DNA from: Gammaproteobacteria bacterium
GTDB lineage: Bacteria; Pseudomonadota; Gammaproteobacteria; UBA4575
Assembly: GCA_028279275.1 (NCBI GenBank)
Contig: JANQOB010000016.1
Location: 28,417-92,416 of the forward strand
Direction: 5' to 3'
DNA length: 64,000 nt
Shown: positions 19,148-29,678 of the stretch, piece by piece
How positions within the stretch are numbered: position 1 is the first letter of the stretch
How the letters are laid out: every line of letters begins with the position of its first letter
The notes under the pieces: model-generated
Databases searched by the model: none
What the model saw: the letters and a program-made list of their open reading frames with translations, nothing else
Told to the model about the DNA's origin: nothing
Program-made: the position numbers and the translations under genes

Positions 19148-21619
19148 ATGAGCGATTCGTATAATCCGCAGGAAATTGAATCTTCTGTTCAAGAGTATTG
19201 GGAAACGCAGCAAGCTTTTAAAGCTGAAGAGAATAATCAACAAGAAAAGTTTTATTGTTTGTCCATGTTTCCATATCCCAGTGGTCGGTTACACATAGGT
19301 CATGTGCGAAATTACACTATTGGCGACGTTATTAGTCGCTATCAACGTATGCAAGGTAAAAATGTAATGCAACCTATGGGTTGGGATGCATTCGGTTTAC
19401 CTGCTGAAAATGCTGCGATAAATAATAAAGTTCCCCCTGCAAAATGGACATATGAAAATATTGATTATATGCGCTCGCAGCTCAAGCGATTGGGTTTTTC
19501 TTATGATTGGAGCCGGGAATTAGCAACATGTCATCCTAAGTATTATCGTTGGGAACAATGGTTTTTTACCAAATTGTATGAAAAAGGCTTGGTATACAAA
19601 AAGAAAGCTACGGTAAATTGGGATCCAGTTGATCAAACCGTACTAGCAAACGAGCAAGTAATTGATGGTCGAGGTTGGCGTTCTGGGGCAGTAGTCGAAC
19701 GTAAAGAAATTGAACAATGGTTTTTGAAAATTACTGCGTATGCGGATGAGTTGTTGAATGATCTTGATCAGCTAGAGGGTTGGCCTGATCAAGTAAAAAT
19801 GATGCAGCACAATTGGATAGGTCGATCTGAAGGTGTAGAAATAAAATTTGCCATTGAAAATATTGAAGGTCAAGAACAAACTTCCGTTAGCGTCTATACA
19901 ACTCGCCCAGATACATTAATGGGGGCTAGCTATATTGCTATTGCTCCAGAACATATGTTGGCACACTATGCTGCAAAAAATGCTTCAGAGATTGATGATT
20001 TTATTAACCAATGTAAGCAGACAAAAGTTTCTGAAGCAGAAATTAGCACATTAGAAAAACAAGGCATGGATACGGGCTTATTTGCAATTCATCCAATTAG
20101 TAATAAAAAAATTCCTGTCTGGATTGCAAACTTTGTGTTAATCGAATATGGCTCCGGTGCTGTCATGTCAGTACCTGCACATGATCAGCGAGATTGGGAA
20201 TTTGCAAAAAAATATAATTTGCCGATCATTCCAGTCATCACAAATGAACAAAATAGCAATAATGTCGATGTATCTGAGGGAGCATTTACAGATAAAGGCT
20301 GGTTATTTAATTCTCAACAGTTTGATGGATTAAGCTCTCAGGAGGCATTTGAAGAAATTGCTAAAGAGCTGGAAACCCAAAATAAAGGCAGTAAACAAAT
20401 AAATTATCGTTTACGCGATTGGGGCGTTTCACGTCAGCGCTATTGGGGTTGTCCCATCCCTATTATTCATTGTGATTCTTGTGGTTCAGTTCCTGTCCCT
20501 GAACAAGACCTCCCTGTTTTGCTTCCCGAAGATATCGATTTAGATGGTACGAGTTCACCGCTTAATAAACTAGACGATTTTATAAATGTAAATTGTCCAA
20601 AGTGTGGCACTCCTGCAAAAAGAGAGACCGATACATTTGATACTTTTTTTGAATCAAGCTGGTATTTCGCACGTTATTGCAGCGTGGATAACGATCAAAG
20701 CATGCTTGATGAGCGAGCAGAATATTGGTTACCTGTAGATCAATATATTGGTGGAATTGAACACGCTGTTTTACATTTATTATATGCAAGATTTTTTAAC
20801 AAGCTTATGCGTGACCATGGCTTATATGAATACGACGAGCCTTTCAAAAATCTTTTAACTCAAGGAATGGTGTTAAAAGATGGTGCAAAAATGTCTAAGT
20901 CCAAAGGCAACACAGTTGATCCAGAGGAATTAATTAATAGATATGGTGCAGATACCGTGCGCTTGTTTGTGATGTTTGCTGCACCACCCGATCACTCTCT
21001 TGAATGGTCCGATACAGCCGTGGAAGGGTCTTATAGATTTATAAATAAATTATGGAGAATGGTAGAAAGCTTTAAAGAAATTGTAAATGAGAGACAGGAA
21101 ATCTCAGCTTCAGAATTAAACGAGTCGCAAAATAATCTACATCGTAAAGTTCACGAAACAATTCAAAAAGTAACAGATGACATTGGCAGGCGCTATACTT
21201 TTAATACTGCTATTGCAGCAAATATGGAATTAAGTAATGAGCTACAAAAGTTTGACGATCATTCAACACAAGGCCAGGCTATTCATCAACAAGCCTTGGA
21301 ATCTATTGTTCTTATGTTGTCGCCCATAATTCCTCATGTTTGTCACATATTATGGCAAAAATTAGGTAATTCTCAGGCCGTGCATGAGGTTCAGTGGCCT
21401 AAAGTTGATGTGAATGCGCTGAAAAAAGATAACATGAAATTAGTAGTACAAGTAAATGGAAAAAAGCGTGCTACTATTAGTGTTGCAGCAAATGCAGATA
21501 ACAAACAGATTGAGGAAACTGCATTAAGTGATGAAAATGTTTCCAGAGCAATAACCGATAAAAATGTAGTGAAAGTAATTATCGTGCCAGGAAGGTTAAT
21601 TAATATTGTAGTGAAGTAA
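19148..21619 (+). CDS. leuS: Leucyl-tRNA synthetase
   Basis: 823 residues, a class I synthetase. HIGH motif at residues 49-52 ([11 protein letters not shown]), the CP1 editing domain with the [12 protein letters not shown] block, and KMSKS at 581-585. A zinc-binding [10 protein letters not shown] segment and a C-terminal anticodon/tRNA-binding domain ([13 protein letters not shown]) are present. It charges tRNA-Leu. It lies 138 bases after manC and 14 bases before lptE, with which it is probably co-transcribed. Confidence 0.98.
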   Translation: MSDSYNPQEIESSVQEYWETQQAFKAEENNQQEKFYCLSMFPYPSGRLHIGHVRNYTIGDVISRYQRMQGKNVMQPMGWDAFGLPAENAAINNKVPPAKWTYENIDYMRSQLKRLGFSYDWSRELATCHPKYYRWEQWFFTKLYEKGLVYKKKATVNWDPVDQTVLANEQVIDGRGWRSGAVVERKEIEQWFLKITAYADELLNDLDQLEGWPDQVKMMQHNWIGRSEGVEIKFAIENIEGQEQTSVSVYTTRPDTLMGASYIAIAPEHMLAHYAAKNASEIDDFINQCKQTKVSEAEISTLEKQGMDTGLFAIHPISNKKIPVWIANFVLIEYGSGAVMSVPAHDQRDWEFAKKYNLPIIPVITNEQNSNNVDVSEGAFTDKGWLFNSQQFDGLSSQEAFEEIAKELETQNKGSKQINYRLRDWGVSRQRYWGCPIPIIHCDSCGSVPVPEQDLPVLLPEDIDLDGTSSPLNKLDDFINVNCPKCGTPAKRETDTFDTFFESSWYFARYCSVDNDQSMLDERAEYWLPVDQYIGGIEHAVLHLLYARFFNKLMRDHGLYEYDEPFKNLLTQGMVLKDGAKMSKSKGNTVDPEELINRYGADTVRLFVMFAAPPDHSLEWSDTAVEGSYRFINKLWRMVESFKEIVNERQEISASELNESQNNLHRKVHETIQKVTDDIGRRYTFNTAIAANMELSNELQKFDDHSTQGQAIHQQALESIVLMLSPIIPHVCHILWQKLGNSQAVHEVQWPKVDVNALKKDNMKLVVQVNGKKRATISVAANADNKQIEETALSDENVSRAITDKNVVKVIIVPGRLINIVVK

Positions 21620-21633
21620 ATATAATCAAGCCT

Positions 21634-22119
21634 ATGTCTACACTGAAGTTTGTACTCCTATTTTTAATAATACTTTTAGCTCAAGCTTGTGGCTTTCATT
21701 TGGCAGGCGAAGGTGAGTTTAGTGATGAGCTTAGTAATACACATATTCAAGCATTTTCTTCGAGCAGAGACTTAATTCGCCTGGTAGAAAAAAATTTACG
21801 TTCAAATCAGATTAATATTGTCAATGAAGATGATGCAACTGCACTTCTGCGTATCTTAAATGAGGAAACAGAAAGAGTTGTTCTGACATTAGATAGCGAT
21901 GGTAAGGCAAGGGAATTCGAATTATTATTGAAGATTAACTTCGATGTAATTCGCCCTGATAACAGTATCTTGTTAAATAAGCAAAATATAGAACTTAAAC
22001 GCGATTTTGTTTTTGATAAAAATGATTTATTGGGAACAAATGAAGAAGAACAAGAACTTTACAATGAGATGCGTAATGATGCTACAAAATTAATGGTTTA
22101 TCGATTGCAAACTATTTAA
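21634..22119 (+). CDS. lptE: LPS-assembly lipoprotein LptE
   Basis: 161 residues. A lipoprotein signal peptide ends in the lipobox LAQAC with Cys19 as the lipidated residue, followed by the typical GFHLAGEGEFS. LptE plugs the LptD barrel in the outer membrane and delivers lipopolysaccharide to the surface. Location directly after leuS is the standard gammaproteobacterial arrangement. Normally holA follows; here two minus-strand genes intervene. Confidence 0.93.
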   Translation: MSTLKFVLLFLIILLAQACGFHLAGEGEFSDELSNTHIQAFSSSRDLIRLVEKNLRSNQINIVNEDDATALLRILNEETERVVLTLDSDGKAREFELLLKINFDVIRPDNSILLNKQNIELKRDFVFDKNDLLGTNEEEQELYNEMRNDATKLMVYRLQTI

Positions 22120-22130
22120 TTGAATTAATT

Positions 22131-23009
22131 TTAACTTATTTCATTAAAAATTACTTTTGCTATCGCAGAAGAGTCAAGATCACCATTACCTTCTTCAACT
22201 AATTTTTGCAGATATTGTTGTGCCATTTTCGCACCAGGAATTGAAATTTTATTTTGCTCAGCGCTATGTAATGCAATTCCCATGTCTTTTAGATGTAGAG
22301 AAGCTTTGAAACCAGGTTTGTAATTGTTCTCTAGCATTCTTTTTCCGTGCAGGTCTAGTACTATACTATTTGCGAATCCACCAAGTAACGCATCTCTTAC
22401 TTTGTTAGGGTCCACGTTTGAAGACTTTGCTAACAATAATGCTTCTGCTACTGCAGAAATTGTTTGTGCAGCTAATATTTGATTACAAGCCTTGGCAACT
22501 TGTCCTGCGCCATGATCACCAACATGTACTATATTTTTCCCTAATACTTTAAAGATTGATAAAGCGCGCTTAAATACATCAGGCTTTCCGCCTACCATAA
22601 TCGACAATGTTCCATCTATAGCACCTACTTCACCACCGGAGACAGGCGCATCAAGCATATCAACCTTCTTTTTCGCGAGTTGTTTTGCCAAGGAGCGTGT
22701 GACCTCTGGTGAAATCGTGCTCATGTCAATTACTAAGTGGCCAGATTGAGCGCCGTGGATAATTCCGCTGTCACCAGTAATGACATCTACAACGTCAGGA
22801 GTATCTGCTACACAAGTAATAGTGATATTGCAATGTTGAGCAAGTTCAGAAGGGCTTTTATAAATTTCACAATTGTCGTTTGCAAAAGGCTCTGTATTTT
22901 TAGTGTTTCGAGCAAATAAACCAAGTTGGTATTTAGCATCTAACAAATTTTTAGCCATGGGTTTACCCATGATACCTAATCCGATTAGGCCAATTCGATT
23001 AATAGTCAT
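22131..23009 (-). CDS. NAD(P)-dependent beta-hydroxyacid dehydrogenase, GarR/tartronate semialdehyde reductase type
   Basis: 292 residues. An N-terminal Rossmann domain (IGLIGLGIMGKPMAKNLL) is followed by the family signature DAPVSGGEVGA near residue 120 and the catalytic Lys in AKACNQIL. Members reduce tartronate semialdehyde or oxidise 3-hydroxyisobutyrate; closest motifs favour the tartronate semialdehyde reductase branch. It converges with lptE across an 11-base gap. No glyoxylate-pathway or valine-degradation genes are nearby to settle the substrate, so only the family is certain. Confidence 0.9.
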   Translation of the reverse strand: MTINRIGLIGLGIMGKPMAKNLLDAKYQLGLFARNTKNTEPFANDNCEIYKSPSELAQHCNITITCVADTPDVVDVITGDSGIIHGAQSGHLVIDMSTISPEVTRSLAKQLAKKKVDMLDAPVSGGEVGAIDGTLSIMVGGKPDVFKRALSIFKVLGKNIVHVGDHGAGQVAKACNQILAAQTISAVAEALLLAKSSNVDPNKVRDALLGGFANSIVLDLHGKRMLENNYKPGFKASLHLKDMGIALHSAEQNKISIPGAKMAQQYLQKLVEEGNGDLDSSAIAKVIFNEIS

Positions 23010-23107
23010 AATTTAATAAATTCTAAAACAATAGTGAATTGACAAGCTTAGCAGAAATGCTAAAAAGTTTAACAATAATTGTGAGGCGTTTATGTTTGTA
23101 ATAAAGC

Positions 23108-25660
23108 TCAGTTGGAATCAGCTTTATCTTGATTGGTGCGGATATTATTTATTACTGAACTTAAGGCTAAATCAAATCGATTACTTTCGCTGATCAGGCT
23201 ACTTCTTCCAGTTGAAAGGTCATCTAAGAATGTTTCAAGGTCAACCTCAAAACGATAATCTCCAGAACGGTCTGTAAAATATAGTATTTTATTTTCAGTG
23301 TCAGCGTTGGAGAATTTGAGTCGGCGTTTAGCTTTATCCTCTCCTTGAAAAATTTCTAGCCAAACCCCAGGTACAATACTTTCTGGAAGATGTTCTTCAA
23401 CACTCAATTCAGGTTCTTCTTCAAGTTCACCTTCTTCAAATTCCATTTCAGAGTCAAATTGATCTGCCGAGTCTTTGTTTAGTGGTTCATCCCCATTAGC
23501 TTCGAACGAATCATTGGTTTTATCAGACATTTCGTTTTCATCAGTTTCGATGGTCTTATCATTAACCATTTTAGTTGATTCAATATCCTCAACATCATGG
23601 TCTTCAAGTGTATTCTTTTCTGTGGCATCGATTAGCTCTTGATTTTGCGTACTCTTATCGCCATCACAAGTCGATTCTGCAGACTCTGGTTCAGACGATA
23701 AATTTTTGAATAATTGAATTACATTATCTTGTGATTCTATATTTTTAGCTTCAGCAATATCATTGTTAGAAATTTGCTCTTGTTCAGCAGCTTCTTCGCT
23801 TTCCTTTTGAATTTTTCTTAAATAAGTCAAATACCAAACTTCTGCTTCTTCTAATGCCTCTTCAAATTCTTCGTTGTGACTAGAGAAATGTTCTAATTCT
23901 ATGCGTATATGGTTAAAGAATTCATTTGGTTCATTAATATATTGACTTATTTCCCTTAGAGAATGAATGCCTTGAGAAACTTCAAGTATTCTACGTAGCG
24001 TACGTACAGAATTTCGCCATTCTTTTGTCGATCTTCCATGGTTCATATAAACATAAGCCATGTGAGGTGCCCAACATTTCAGGCAGAATTCAAGCATAGG
24101 GTTGGGAATTTCTTTCTTACGAGTAAGCTTTTTTATTGTATGGATTACAACACGTTTGGCAGCAGAACGTTGTGACCTTAATTGATAATTGCTTTGTTCA
24201 TTCGCCTGATTAATAGCATCATTGAGTGTTTGTGAATCAAGCTTATTGATTTCATCAAGTGCTTGATCAAACACTCTCACATCAGTTTCAAAATTATCGG
24301 TGATATTTTTAATTATAATTTTCAGTTTTTTGAATAACTCTTCTTCTTTTCCACTAACGCTAACGCCGATGGAAGTAAGCTTATTAAGTAATTGTCTGGC
24401 TGGATGTCTAGAATTTTGAAAAAATGTAAAATCAATCAGCGCAAGCTTAATTGTTGATATTTGCAACCTCGCTAAAAGTGCTTTAATAGCATCGCATAAA
24501 GAATCATCTTCAAGAATAACTTTAAAAATATTACTCACAAAATCGATGACTTTTTCTTCATTATCAACAATTTCAACCGCATCAAGAGCTCCTTTTTCAT
24601 GCAAAGTTCTTCTGACTGCGGTTTTAATCTGATTGGCTTTGAAAACTGCATTACTAGCTGCTTCAACTTTTTGCACACGTGATAACGCTCTTACGAATTG
24701 ACGTCTTTGCGCTGGCGAAGAATTTGATTGGGTTTCAGGGCTATATGGTTGAAGCAGTAGACTAATAGTAATTTCATCTAAGCCTGTTTGACCAGGACCA
24801 TAAACGTCCATTGCAATTTCATCTATAATCTCAGTATTGAGCAGTCCAGATGGTTTATTTAGTTGTTCACTTGCTGGATTATGTTGTGCTTCAAATTCCT
24901 GATTCCATATTTTTTGTTCTACAGGGGCAAAAAATTGTCCTGTTGTCATACTCATAATTGATGAGTCAGTAATCGATTTTTCAGTATATTTATTCTTGCT
25001 TGAGGTGTTAGGTCTTTCGCTTGGTTGGATCCCAATATCAAGTAAAAATTTCCGCATTGCTAAATAGAAGTCATTAAGATTTGGCGCAACATTTTGATAA
25101 AATAATTTGCAAATTAGAATTTTTCCATCAGTAGCTATATTTAAAGGTGCAATGCAGTTTTGGAATAATTTGTAAAAGTCTTGTGGGTGTAAGCAATGAG
25201 TATTAAATTCTAGATGTGTGTGAGATGATAATTCCTCAAGTTGAAGAATAAGTTGATCAATTAAACTAGCATGTCGATCAACACTGCGATCAATCAAATT
25301 ATCAATACCTAGAGAAAGTTCAATCAAGCCTGTATCCATTGTTTGGATATCATCCTGATTGGTAGCTTGAAAACGCGATTTATCAGAATACGGTGTATAG
25401 AAGCGTGACTCTAATTCTACGTAAAATTCTGAGCAAACAATGTGTTTACGTTCTAGGAAAGTGTCTAATGCATGATTGCTAATTTTACTGGTGGTATCGT
25501 TGATCTGCATCCGGTAATTACTGTCTGCAGCCAATGAAAAGCTTTCATCTAATATTGCATTGAGAAAATTTTTTAAATTGGTATGAACAATTTCGACTAC
25601 TTTTTCATAGTCGATACGGCCTTCATTATCGAAGATTTCTTGCTGGTTCGGTTCAGGCAT
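23108..25660 (-). CDS. DUF1631 family protein
   Basis: 850 residues, a large soluble protein with no signal peptide or membrane helix. The body (about 1-620) is helix-rich and matches the DUF1631 pattern (GQFFAPVEQ, SMTTGQF). A strongly acidic low-complexity linker rich in Glu, Asp and Ser covers about residues 620-765. The C-terminal domain (PGVWLEIFQGEDKAKRRLKFS, ILYFTDRSG) resembles the PilZ-like end described for the family, so cyclic-di-GMP or another ligand is possible. Function is unknown. It is read away from holA, leaving a 177-base divergent spacer. Confidence 0.8.
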   Translation of the reverse strand: MPEPNQQEIFDNEGRIDYEKVVEIVHTNLKNFLNAILDESFSLAADSNYRMQINDTTSKISNHALDTFLERKHIVCSEFYVELESRFYTPYSDKSRFQATNQDDIQTMDTGLIELSLGIDNLIDRSVDRHASLIDQLILQLEELSSHTHLEFNTHCLHPQDFYKLFQNCIAPLNIATDGKILICKLFYQNVAPNLNDFYLAMRKFLLDIGIQPSERPNTSSKNKYTEKSITDSSIMSMTTGQFFAPVEQKIWNQEFEAQHNPASEQLNKPSGLLNTEIIDEIAMDVYGPGQTGLDEITISLLLQPYSPETQSNSSPAQRRQFVRALSRVQKVEAASNAVFKANQIKTAVRRTLHEKGALDAVEIVDNEEKVIDFVSNIFKVILEDDSLCDAIKALLARLQISTIKLALIDFTFFQNSRHPARQLLNKLTSIGVSVSGKEEELFKKLKIIIKNITDNFETDVRVFDQALDEINKLDSQTLNDAINQANEQSNYQLRSQRSAAKRVVIHTIKKLTRKKEIPNPMLEFCLKCWAPHMAYVYMNHGRSTKEWRNSVRTLRRILEVSQGIHSLREISQYINEPNEFFNHIRIELEHFSSHNEEFEEALEEAEVWYLTYLRKIQKESEEAAEQEQISNNDIAEAKNIESQDNVIQLFKNLSSEPESAESTCDGDKSTQNQELIDATEKNTLEDHDVEDIESTKMVNDKTIETDENEMSDKTNDSFEANGDEPLNKDSADQFDSEMEFEEGELEEEPELSVEEHLPESIVPGVWLEIFQGEDKAKRRLKFSNADTENKILYFTDRSGDYRFEVDLETFLDDLSTGRSSLISESNRFDLALSSVINNIRTNQDKADSN

Positions 25661-25837
25661 TTCTCTCGATTTTTCTTATAAATAACTATATTTTTCCAAG
25701 AAATAGTGTAGGGTATTCCTGTTAAATATAATGATAATCAGTAATCGCTTAATCGAGGCCATTGTGCCGTTCATCGGCTATCATGTACGCTGTAACATAA
25801 GATCATAATTTCGACCCCAGAGTATTATTTCGTACTG

Positions 25838-26830
25838 ATGCAAATACGCTTTACACAGTTAAGAGACAAGCTATCCAAGTCTTTAATTTCGCCGTTATTA
25901 GTTAGCGGGGATGAGCCTTATCAACACATGCAGGCGTGTGATATGTACCGTGCGAGAGCTAAGGAACTTGGATTTAGTGAACGTAAAGTTTTGACTTCCG
26001 AAAAAAATTTTGATTGGGCAGAGCTTGAGCAGGAAAAAAATAATATGTCTCTGTTTGGTGAGCGTATTTTAATTGATTTACGAATTCCAAATGGTAAACC
26101 AGGTGCATCTGGTTCAAAAGCGATTATTAATTTTTTACATGATATGCATGAAGATGTGATGTTACTAATACAAGCACCGAGGTTAGACCGGAATGTTATT
26201 AATTCTGCCTGGGTTAAAGCTTTAGATAAAGTAGGGGTGATGTTGCGAATTTGGCCATTGAATGAAATGGAAACACGAAAATGGATTCAGGAGAAATTAC
26301 GCGCAAAAAAACTCAATGCAAGTAATGACATTATAGAGTTTATTACTCAGCAAGTAGAAGGCAATCTACTTGCTGCAATGCAAGAAATTGAAAAGATTTC
26401 TTTAATTAGTCAGAACAATAATTTAGATAGCAATGCTATTCGCTCGATCATAAGTAATAGCAGTCACTATTCACTAAATGAACTGATGAATGTAGTGATT
26501 AAAGGTGATGTTGCTAAAATTATACGTATTATTGATAGCTTGAAAAAAGAAGACGTGGCACCGCCACTTTTGCTATGGGGATTAACCGAGCAAATAAGGA
26601 AGTTAATTGAAACTAAACCAGACCAAGCTGTAATTTCTACTGATCATAAAAACGCATTACAAAATATGTGTTTTTTGAACCAAGAAAATATAGACACGAA
26701 TAGTAAATTAAAAATGTCAGATTTATTAAAGAAATGTGCTCATGTTGATCGCGTTATAAAAGGGCGCTCCTATGGTGATTCTTGGCAAGAGTTATTAAAA
26801 TTAAGTATCGCTACAAGATTATCAGTTTAA
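25838..26830 (+). CDS. holA: DNA polymerase III delta subunit
   Basis: 330 residues with the clamp-loader delta layout: PLLVSGDEPYQ near residue 18, SLFGERILIDLRIP, and the C-terminal helical collar-type segment with LLWGLTEQIRKL. Delta opens the beta sliding clamp within the clamp loader. It usually follows lptE directly; here its promoter must lie in the 177-base spacer shared with the divergent DUF1631 gene. proA begins nine bases later. Confidence 0.94.
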   Translation: MQIRFTQLRDKLSKSLISPLLVSGDEPYQHMQACDMYRARAKELGFSERKVLTSEKNFDWAELEQEKNNMSLFGERILIDLRIPNGKPGASGSKAIINFLHDMHEDVMLLIQAPRLDRNVINSAWVKALDKVGVMLRIWPLNEMETRKWIQEKLRAKKLNASNDIIEFITQQVEGNLLAAMQEIEKISLISQNNNLDSNAIRSIISNSSHYSLNELMNVVIKGDVAKIIRIIDSLKKEDVAPPLLLWGLTEQIRKLIETKPDQAVISTDHKNALQNMCFLNQENIDTNSKLKMSDLLKKCAHVDRVIKGRSYGDSWQELLKLSIATRLSV

Positions 26831-26839
26831 ACTTGAATT

Positions 26840-28123
26840 ATGAGTGTTGCAGTTTCCGGTCAAACATCATCCATCAAAGAGTATATCCATGATGTAACTC
26901 AACGAGCTGCAGATGCTCGTGCAGAAATTGCTGCTGCAAGTACGGAAGTTAAAAATCAAGCACTAACAAATATAGCGGATGAAATTCTAGCATCTCGCGA
27001 AGAGTTAAAGAGAAAAAATATGCTTGATCTGCAAGCAGGCAAAGAACGGGGTCTTGCGAGTGCAATGATAGATCGTTTGAAGCTCACAGATGCACGTATT
27101 GAGGCGATGGCAGAAGGATTAGTGCAAGTGAGTAAACTGCCTGATCCTGTTGGTGAAATGAGCGAAATGAATATTAGACCTACTGGAATAAAAGTGGGCA
27201 AAATGCGTGTTCCGATTGGAGTGATCTTGATTATTTATGAGTCTCGGCCAAATGTAACTGCCGACGCAGCAGCTCTTTGTATTAAATCGGGTAATGTAAC
27301 GATACTTAGAGGTGGGTCAGAAGCTATACACTCTAATCAGGCAATTGCAAACTGTATTCACAATGGTTTGCAAAAAGTAGGTATAGCAAAAGATGTTGTG
27401 CAAGTTATTGCAACAGCAGATAGACAGGCTGTTACAGAGCTCCTGCATGCAGACGAAATTATTAATATCGTAATCCCGCGTGGTGGCAAAGGTTTGGTTG
27501 AAAAAATCACGCAAGAATCACATATACCTTTAATTAAACATTTAGATGGTGTTTGTCATGTGTATATTCATGAGGACGCGGGCGTGGACATGGCAACAGA
27601 AATAGCTGTAAATGCTAAAGCGCAACGCTTTGGGGTATGCAACGCTATGGAAACTTTACTTATAGATGAAAAAATAGCGAATCAAATCCTACCAGAGTTA
27701 GAAAAAAGATTTAAAGAAAAGCAGGTAGAATTAAGAGGTTGTGCAAAAACACAAAAAATCCTAACAAATATTAAAAGTGCTAGCGAGGGTGATTGGTATG
27801 AGGAATATTTGGGTCCAGTGTTAGCGATAAAAATTGTTGACGACTTTGCTGATGCTATTCAACACATAGAAAAATATGGTTCTCATCATACTGATGCTAT
27901 CGTTACAAATAATGAATTAATTGCTCAACGTTTTTTACGTGAAGTGGACTCAAGTTCCGTAATGGTAAACGCTTCAACACGTTTTGCTGATGGATTTGAA
28001 TATGGGCTCGGTGCTGAAATTGGTATCAGCACAGATAAACTGCATGCGAGAGGGCCTGTAGGTCTCGAGGGTTTAACTACACAAAAGTTTATAGTACTAG
28101 GTGATGGCAATATTCGCGAATAA
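26840..28123 (+). CDS. proA: Gamma-glutamyl phosphate reductase
   Basis: 427 residues, an aldehyde-dehydrogenase-fold enzyme. The signature [14 protein letters not shown] segment ([14 protein letters not shown]) is present, and the catalytic Cys lies in [10 protein letters not shown] near residue 262. It reduces gamma-glutamyl phosphate to glutamate semialdehyde for proline synthesis. The partner kinase gene proB is not in the window. It is followed by nadD with an odd 62-base junction containing a decayed copy of the nadD start. Confidence 0.97.
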   Translation: MSVAVSGQTSSIKEYIHDVTQRAADARAEIAAASTEVKNQALTNIADEILASREELKRKNMLDLQAGKERGLASAMIDRLKLTDARIEAMAEGLVQVSKLPDPVGEMSEMNIRPTGIKVGKMRVPIGVILIIYESRPNVTADAAALCIKSGNVTILRGGSEAIHSNQAIANCIHNGLQKVGIAKDVVQVIATADRQAVTELLHADEIINIVIPRGGKGLVEKITQESHIPLIKHLDGVCHVYIHEDAGVDMATEIAVNAKAQRFGVCNAMETLLIDEKIANQILPELEKRFKEKQVELRGCAKTQKILTNIKSASEGDWYEEYLGPVLAIKIVDDFADAIQHIEKYGSHHTDAIVTNNELIAQRFLREVDSSSVMVNASTRFADGFEYGLGAEIGISTDKLHARGPVGLEGLTTQKFIVLGDGNIRE

Positions 28124-28135
28124 TAAGGTAGGAGA

Positions 28136-28192
28136 GTGATTGGTATATTTGGTAGAAGTTTCGACTCAGGCTTTGTGGGCACTTTATGTTAG
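28136..28192 (+). pseudogene. Degenerate partial copy of the nadD 5' end, 18-codon leader frame
   Basis: An 18-codon frame starts at GTG 28136 one base after AGGAG (28130-28134) and ends at TAG 28190-28192. Its product reads GIFGRSFDSGFVGT where the real NadD reads GIFGGSFDPPHFGH: eight of fourteen residues agree, including the nucleotide-binding GIFGxSFD. The stop overlaps the true nadD start (ATGTTAG) in another frame. The simplest reading is an old tandem duplication of the first codons, now serving at most as a translated leader coupled to nadD. Confidence 0.6.
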
Positions 28193-28815
28193 GGATATTT
28201 GGCGGCTCTTTCGATCCCCCTCATTTCGGCCATATCAAATCTGCATTAACGTTGCTTGAACTATTTGATTTTGAACAAATACGATTTGTGCCTTGTCAAT
28301 TATCTCCGCATAAAAATGAGGTGCATGCTAGCTCCCAACACCGTTTGAAAATGCTAGGTTTAGTGTGTGATAGCCATAATAAGTTAGTGGTTGATGACTG
28401 CGAGTTAAAAAGAGAGGCTCCTTCTTATACTATTGATACATTGGTTGAGTTTCGGGAAAAATTTGGTAAGAAAAAATCATTAGTTTTAATTTTAGGAATG
28501 GATGCCTATTTGTCATTTTGCAAGTGGCATCGTTATGAAGAAATTCTATCTTATTGTCATTTGATGCTCTTGCAGCGCCCTGGTTATACACTACCAAAAT
28601 CTGGTTGTGAAAAAGATTTTATTGAAGAATATCTTGTAAAAGACATTAATTTATTAGTAAACAACACAAATGGTAAAATTTACCTAAGCGAAATAGAAAA
28701 AATAGATTTATCTTCAACTGCGGTTAGAAACACTATTTCTGATGAAGAGCAACCAAGATATTCTATTCCGGGTAATATTTGGAATTATATAAAACGCAAT
28801 AATCTTTATAGATAA
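28186..28815 (+). CDS. nadD: Nicotinate-nucleotide adenylyltransferase NadD
   Basis: 209 residues. GIFGGSFDPPHFGH at the N-terminus carries the HxGH-type nucleotidyl-transfer motif, and LSSTAVR near the C-terminus is the ISSTxxR-type phosphate-binding motif. It makes nicotinic acid adenine dinucleotide for NAD synthesis. The ATG at 28186 has only a weak GTGGG ribosome site; a better AGGAG lies 50 bases upstream, before the partial duplicate. The gene continues the conserved proA/nadD-rsfS-rlmH order. Confidence 0.96.
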   Translation: MLGIFGGSFDPPHFGHIKSALTLLELFDFEQIRFVPCQLSPHKNEVHASSQHRLKMLGLVCDSHNKLVVDDCELKREAPSYTIDTLVEFREKFGKKKSLVLILGMDAYLSFCKWHRYEEILSYCHLMLLQRPGYTLPKSGCEKDFIEEYLVKDINLLVNNTNGKIYLSEIEKIDLSSTAVRNTISDEEQPRYSIPGNIWNYIKRNNLYR

Positions 28816-28835
28816 TTAAAACTATAAGAAAATTT

Positions 28836-29174
28836 ATGAAAAATAATAAAAGTGTTGAAATTGCCATTAATGCGCTTGAAGAAATGAAGGGTAAAGATAT
28901 CACAGTAATTGATACACAAGGTAAAACAGATGTATTTGATGCCATGATTATCGTTACCGGCACTTCGGATAGACATGTTAAATCTATGTCTGATCGATTG
29001 GTATTAGAAGCAAAAGCGAAAAATATAGAAGTGCTTGGGGTTGAGCAAGATCGTTCATGGGTATTAGTAGATCTATATGATGTGATAGTGCATATAATGC
29101 TAGAAGAAACTCGTGAGTTTTATAGTTTAGAAAAGCTTTGGCAAATTGGTTCTAGTCAGAAGCAAGTTTCATAA
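28836..29174 (+). CDS. rsfS: Ribosome silencing factor RsfS
   Basis: 112 residues. The Iojap-family pattern is clear: ALEEMKGKDITVIDTQGKT, MIIVTGTSDRHVKSM and DLYDVIVHIMLEETREFYSLEKLW. RsfS binds ribosomal protein uL14 and prevents subunit joining when nutrients are short. It lies between nadD and rlmH, seven bases from the latter, as in many bacteria. Confidence 0.96.
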   Translation: MKNNKSVEIAINALEEMKGKDITVIDTQGKTDVFDAMIIVTGTSDRHVKSMSDRLVLEAKAKNIEVLGVEQDRSWVLVDLYDVIVHIMLEETREFYSLEKLWQIGSSQKQVS

Positions 29175-29180
29175 ATTTAA

Positions 29181-29651
29181 GTGCAAATAAATATTGTAGC
29201 AGTTGGTGAAAAGACTCCAGGTTGGGTAGAGGAGGGATTAAATCAATATCTCGCTCGAATGCCACATGAATGCAAAATAAAAGTCATTACTGTGCCAACT
29301 ACAAGAAGAGCAAAAAATATTTCAGTTTCTCAGGCACAGCGGCATGAGCAGGACTTGTTACTCAAGGCTGGTTTAAAAAGCAGCTACTCTATCGCTTTAG
29401 ATGAAAGTGGAGTAAGTTGGAATACAGCAAAGCTAGCCAGTAATTTAAAAAGCTGGTTACAAAATAGTCCTGTAGTCACTTTATATATTGGTGGACCTGA
29501 TGGTTTTACGAAGGATTTTCTTGAGCAAGTTGATGTGATTTGGTCTTTGTCTGCGCTAACCATGCCGCATATGTTAGTTCGTATAATATTGGTAGAACAA
29601 CTATACCGCGCATGGACTATCCTTCAGGGGCACCCATACCACAGGGAATAA
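29181..29651 (+). CDS. rlmH: 23S rRNA pseudouridine-1915 N3-methyltransferase RlmH
   Basis: 156 residues, a SPOUT methyltransferase. The AdoMet-binding knot is visible in VTLYIGGPDGF and the C-terminal LTMPHMLVRIILVEQLYRAWTI block ending GHPYHR. It methylates pseudouridine 1915 of 23S rRNA in assembled ribosomes. The start is GTG at 29181. It follows rsfS closely in the standard order. Confidence 0.97.
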   Translation: MQINIVAVGEKTPGWVEEGLNQYLARMPHECKIKVITVPTTRRAKNISVSQAQRHEQDLLLKAGLKSSYSIALDESGVSWNTAKLASNLKSWLQNSPVVTLYIGGPDGFTKDFLEQVDVIWSLSALTMPHMLVRIILVEQLYRAWTILQGHPYHRE

Positions 29652-29678
29652 AAACTACTCATTATTTTTTAGCCGGTA

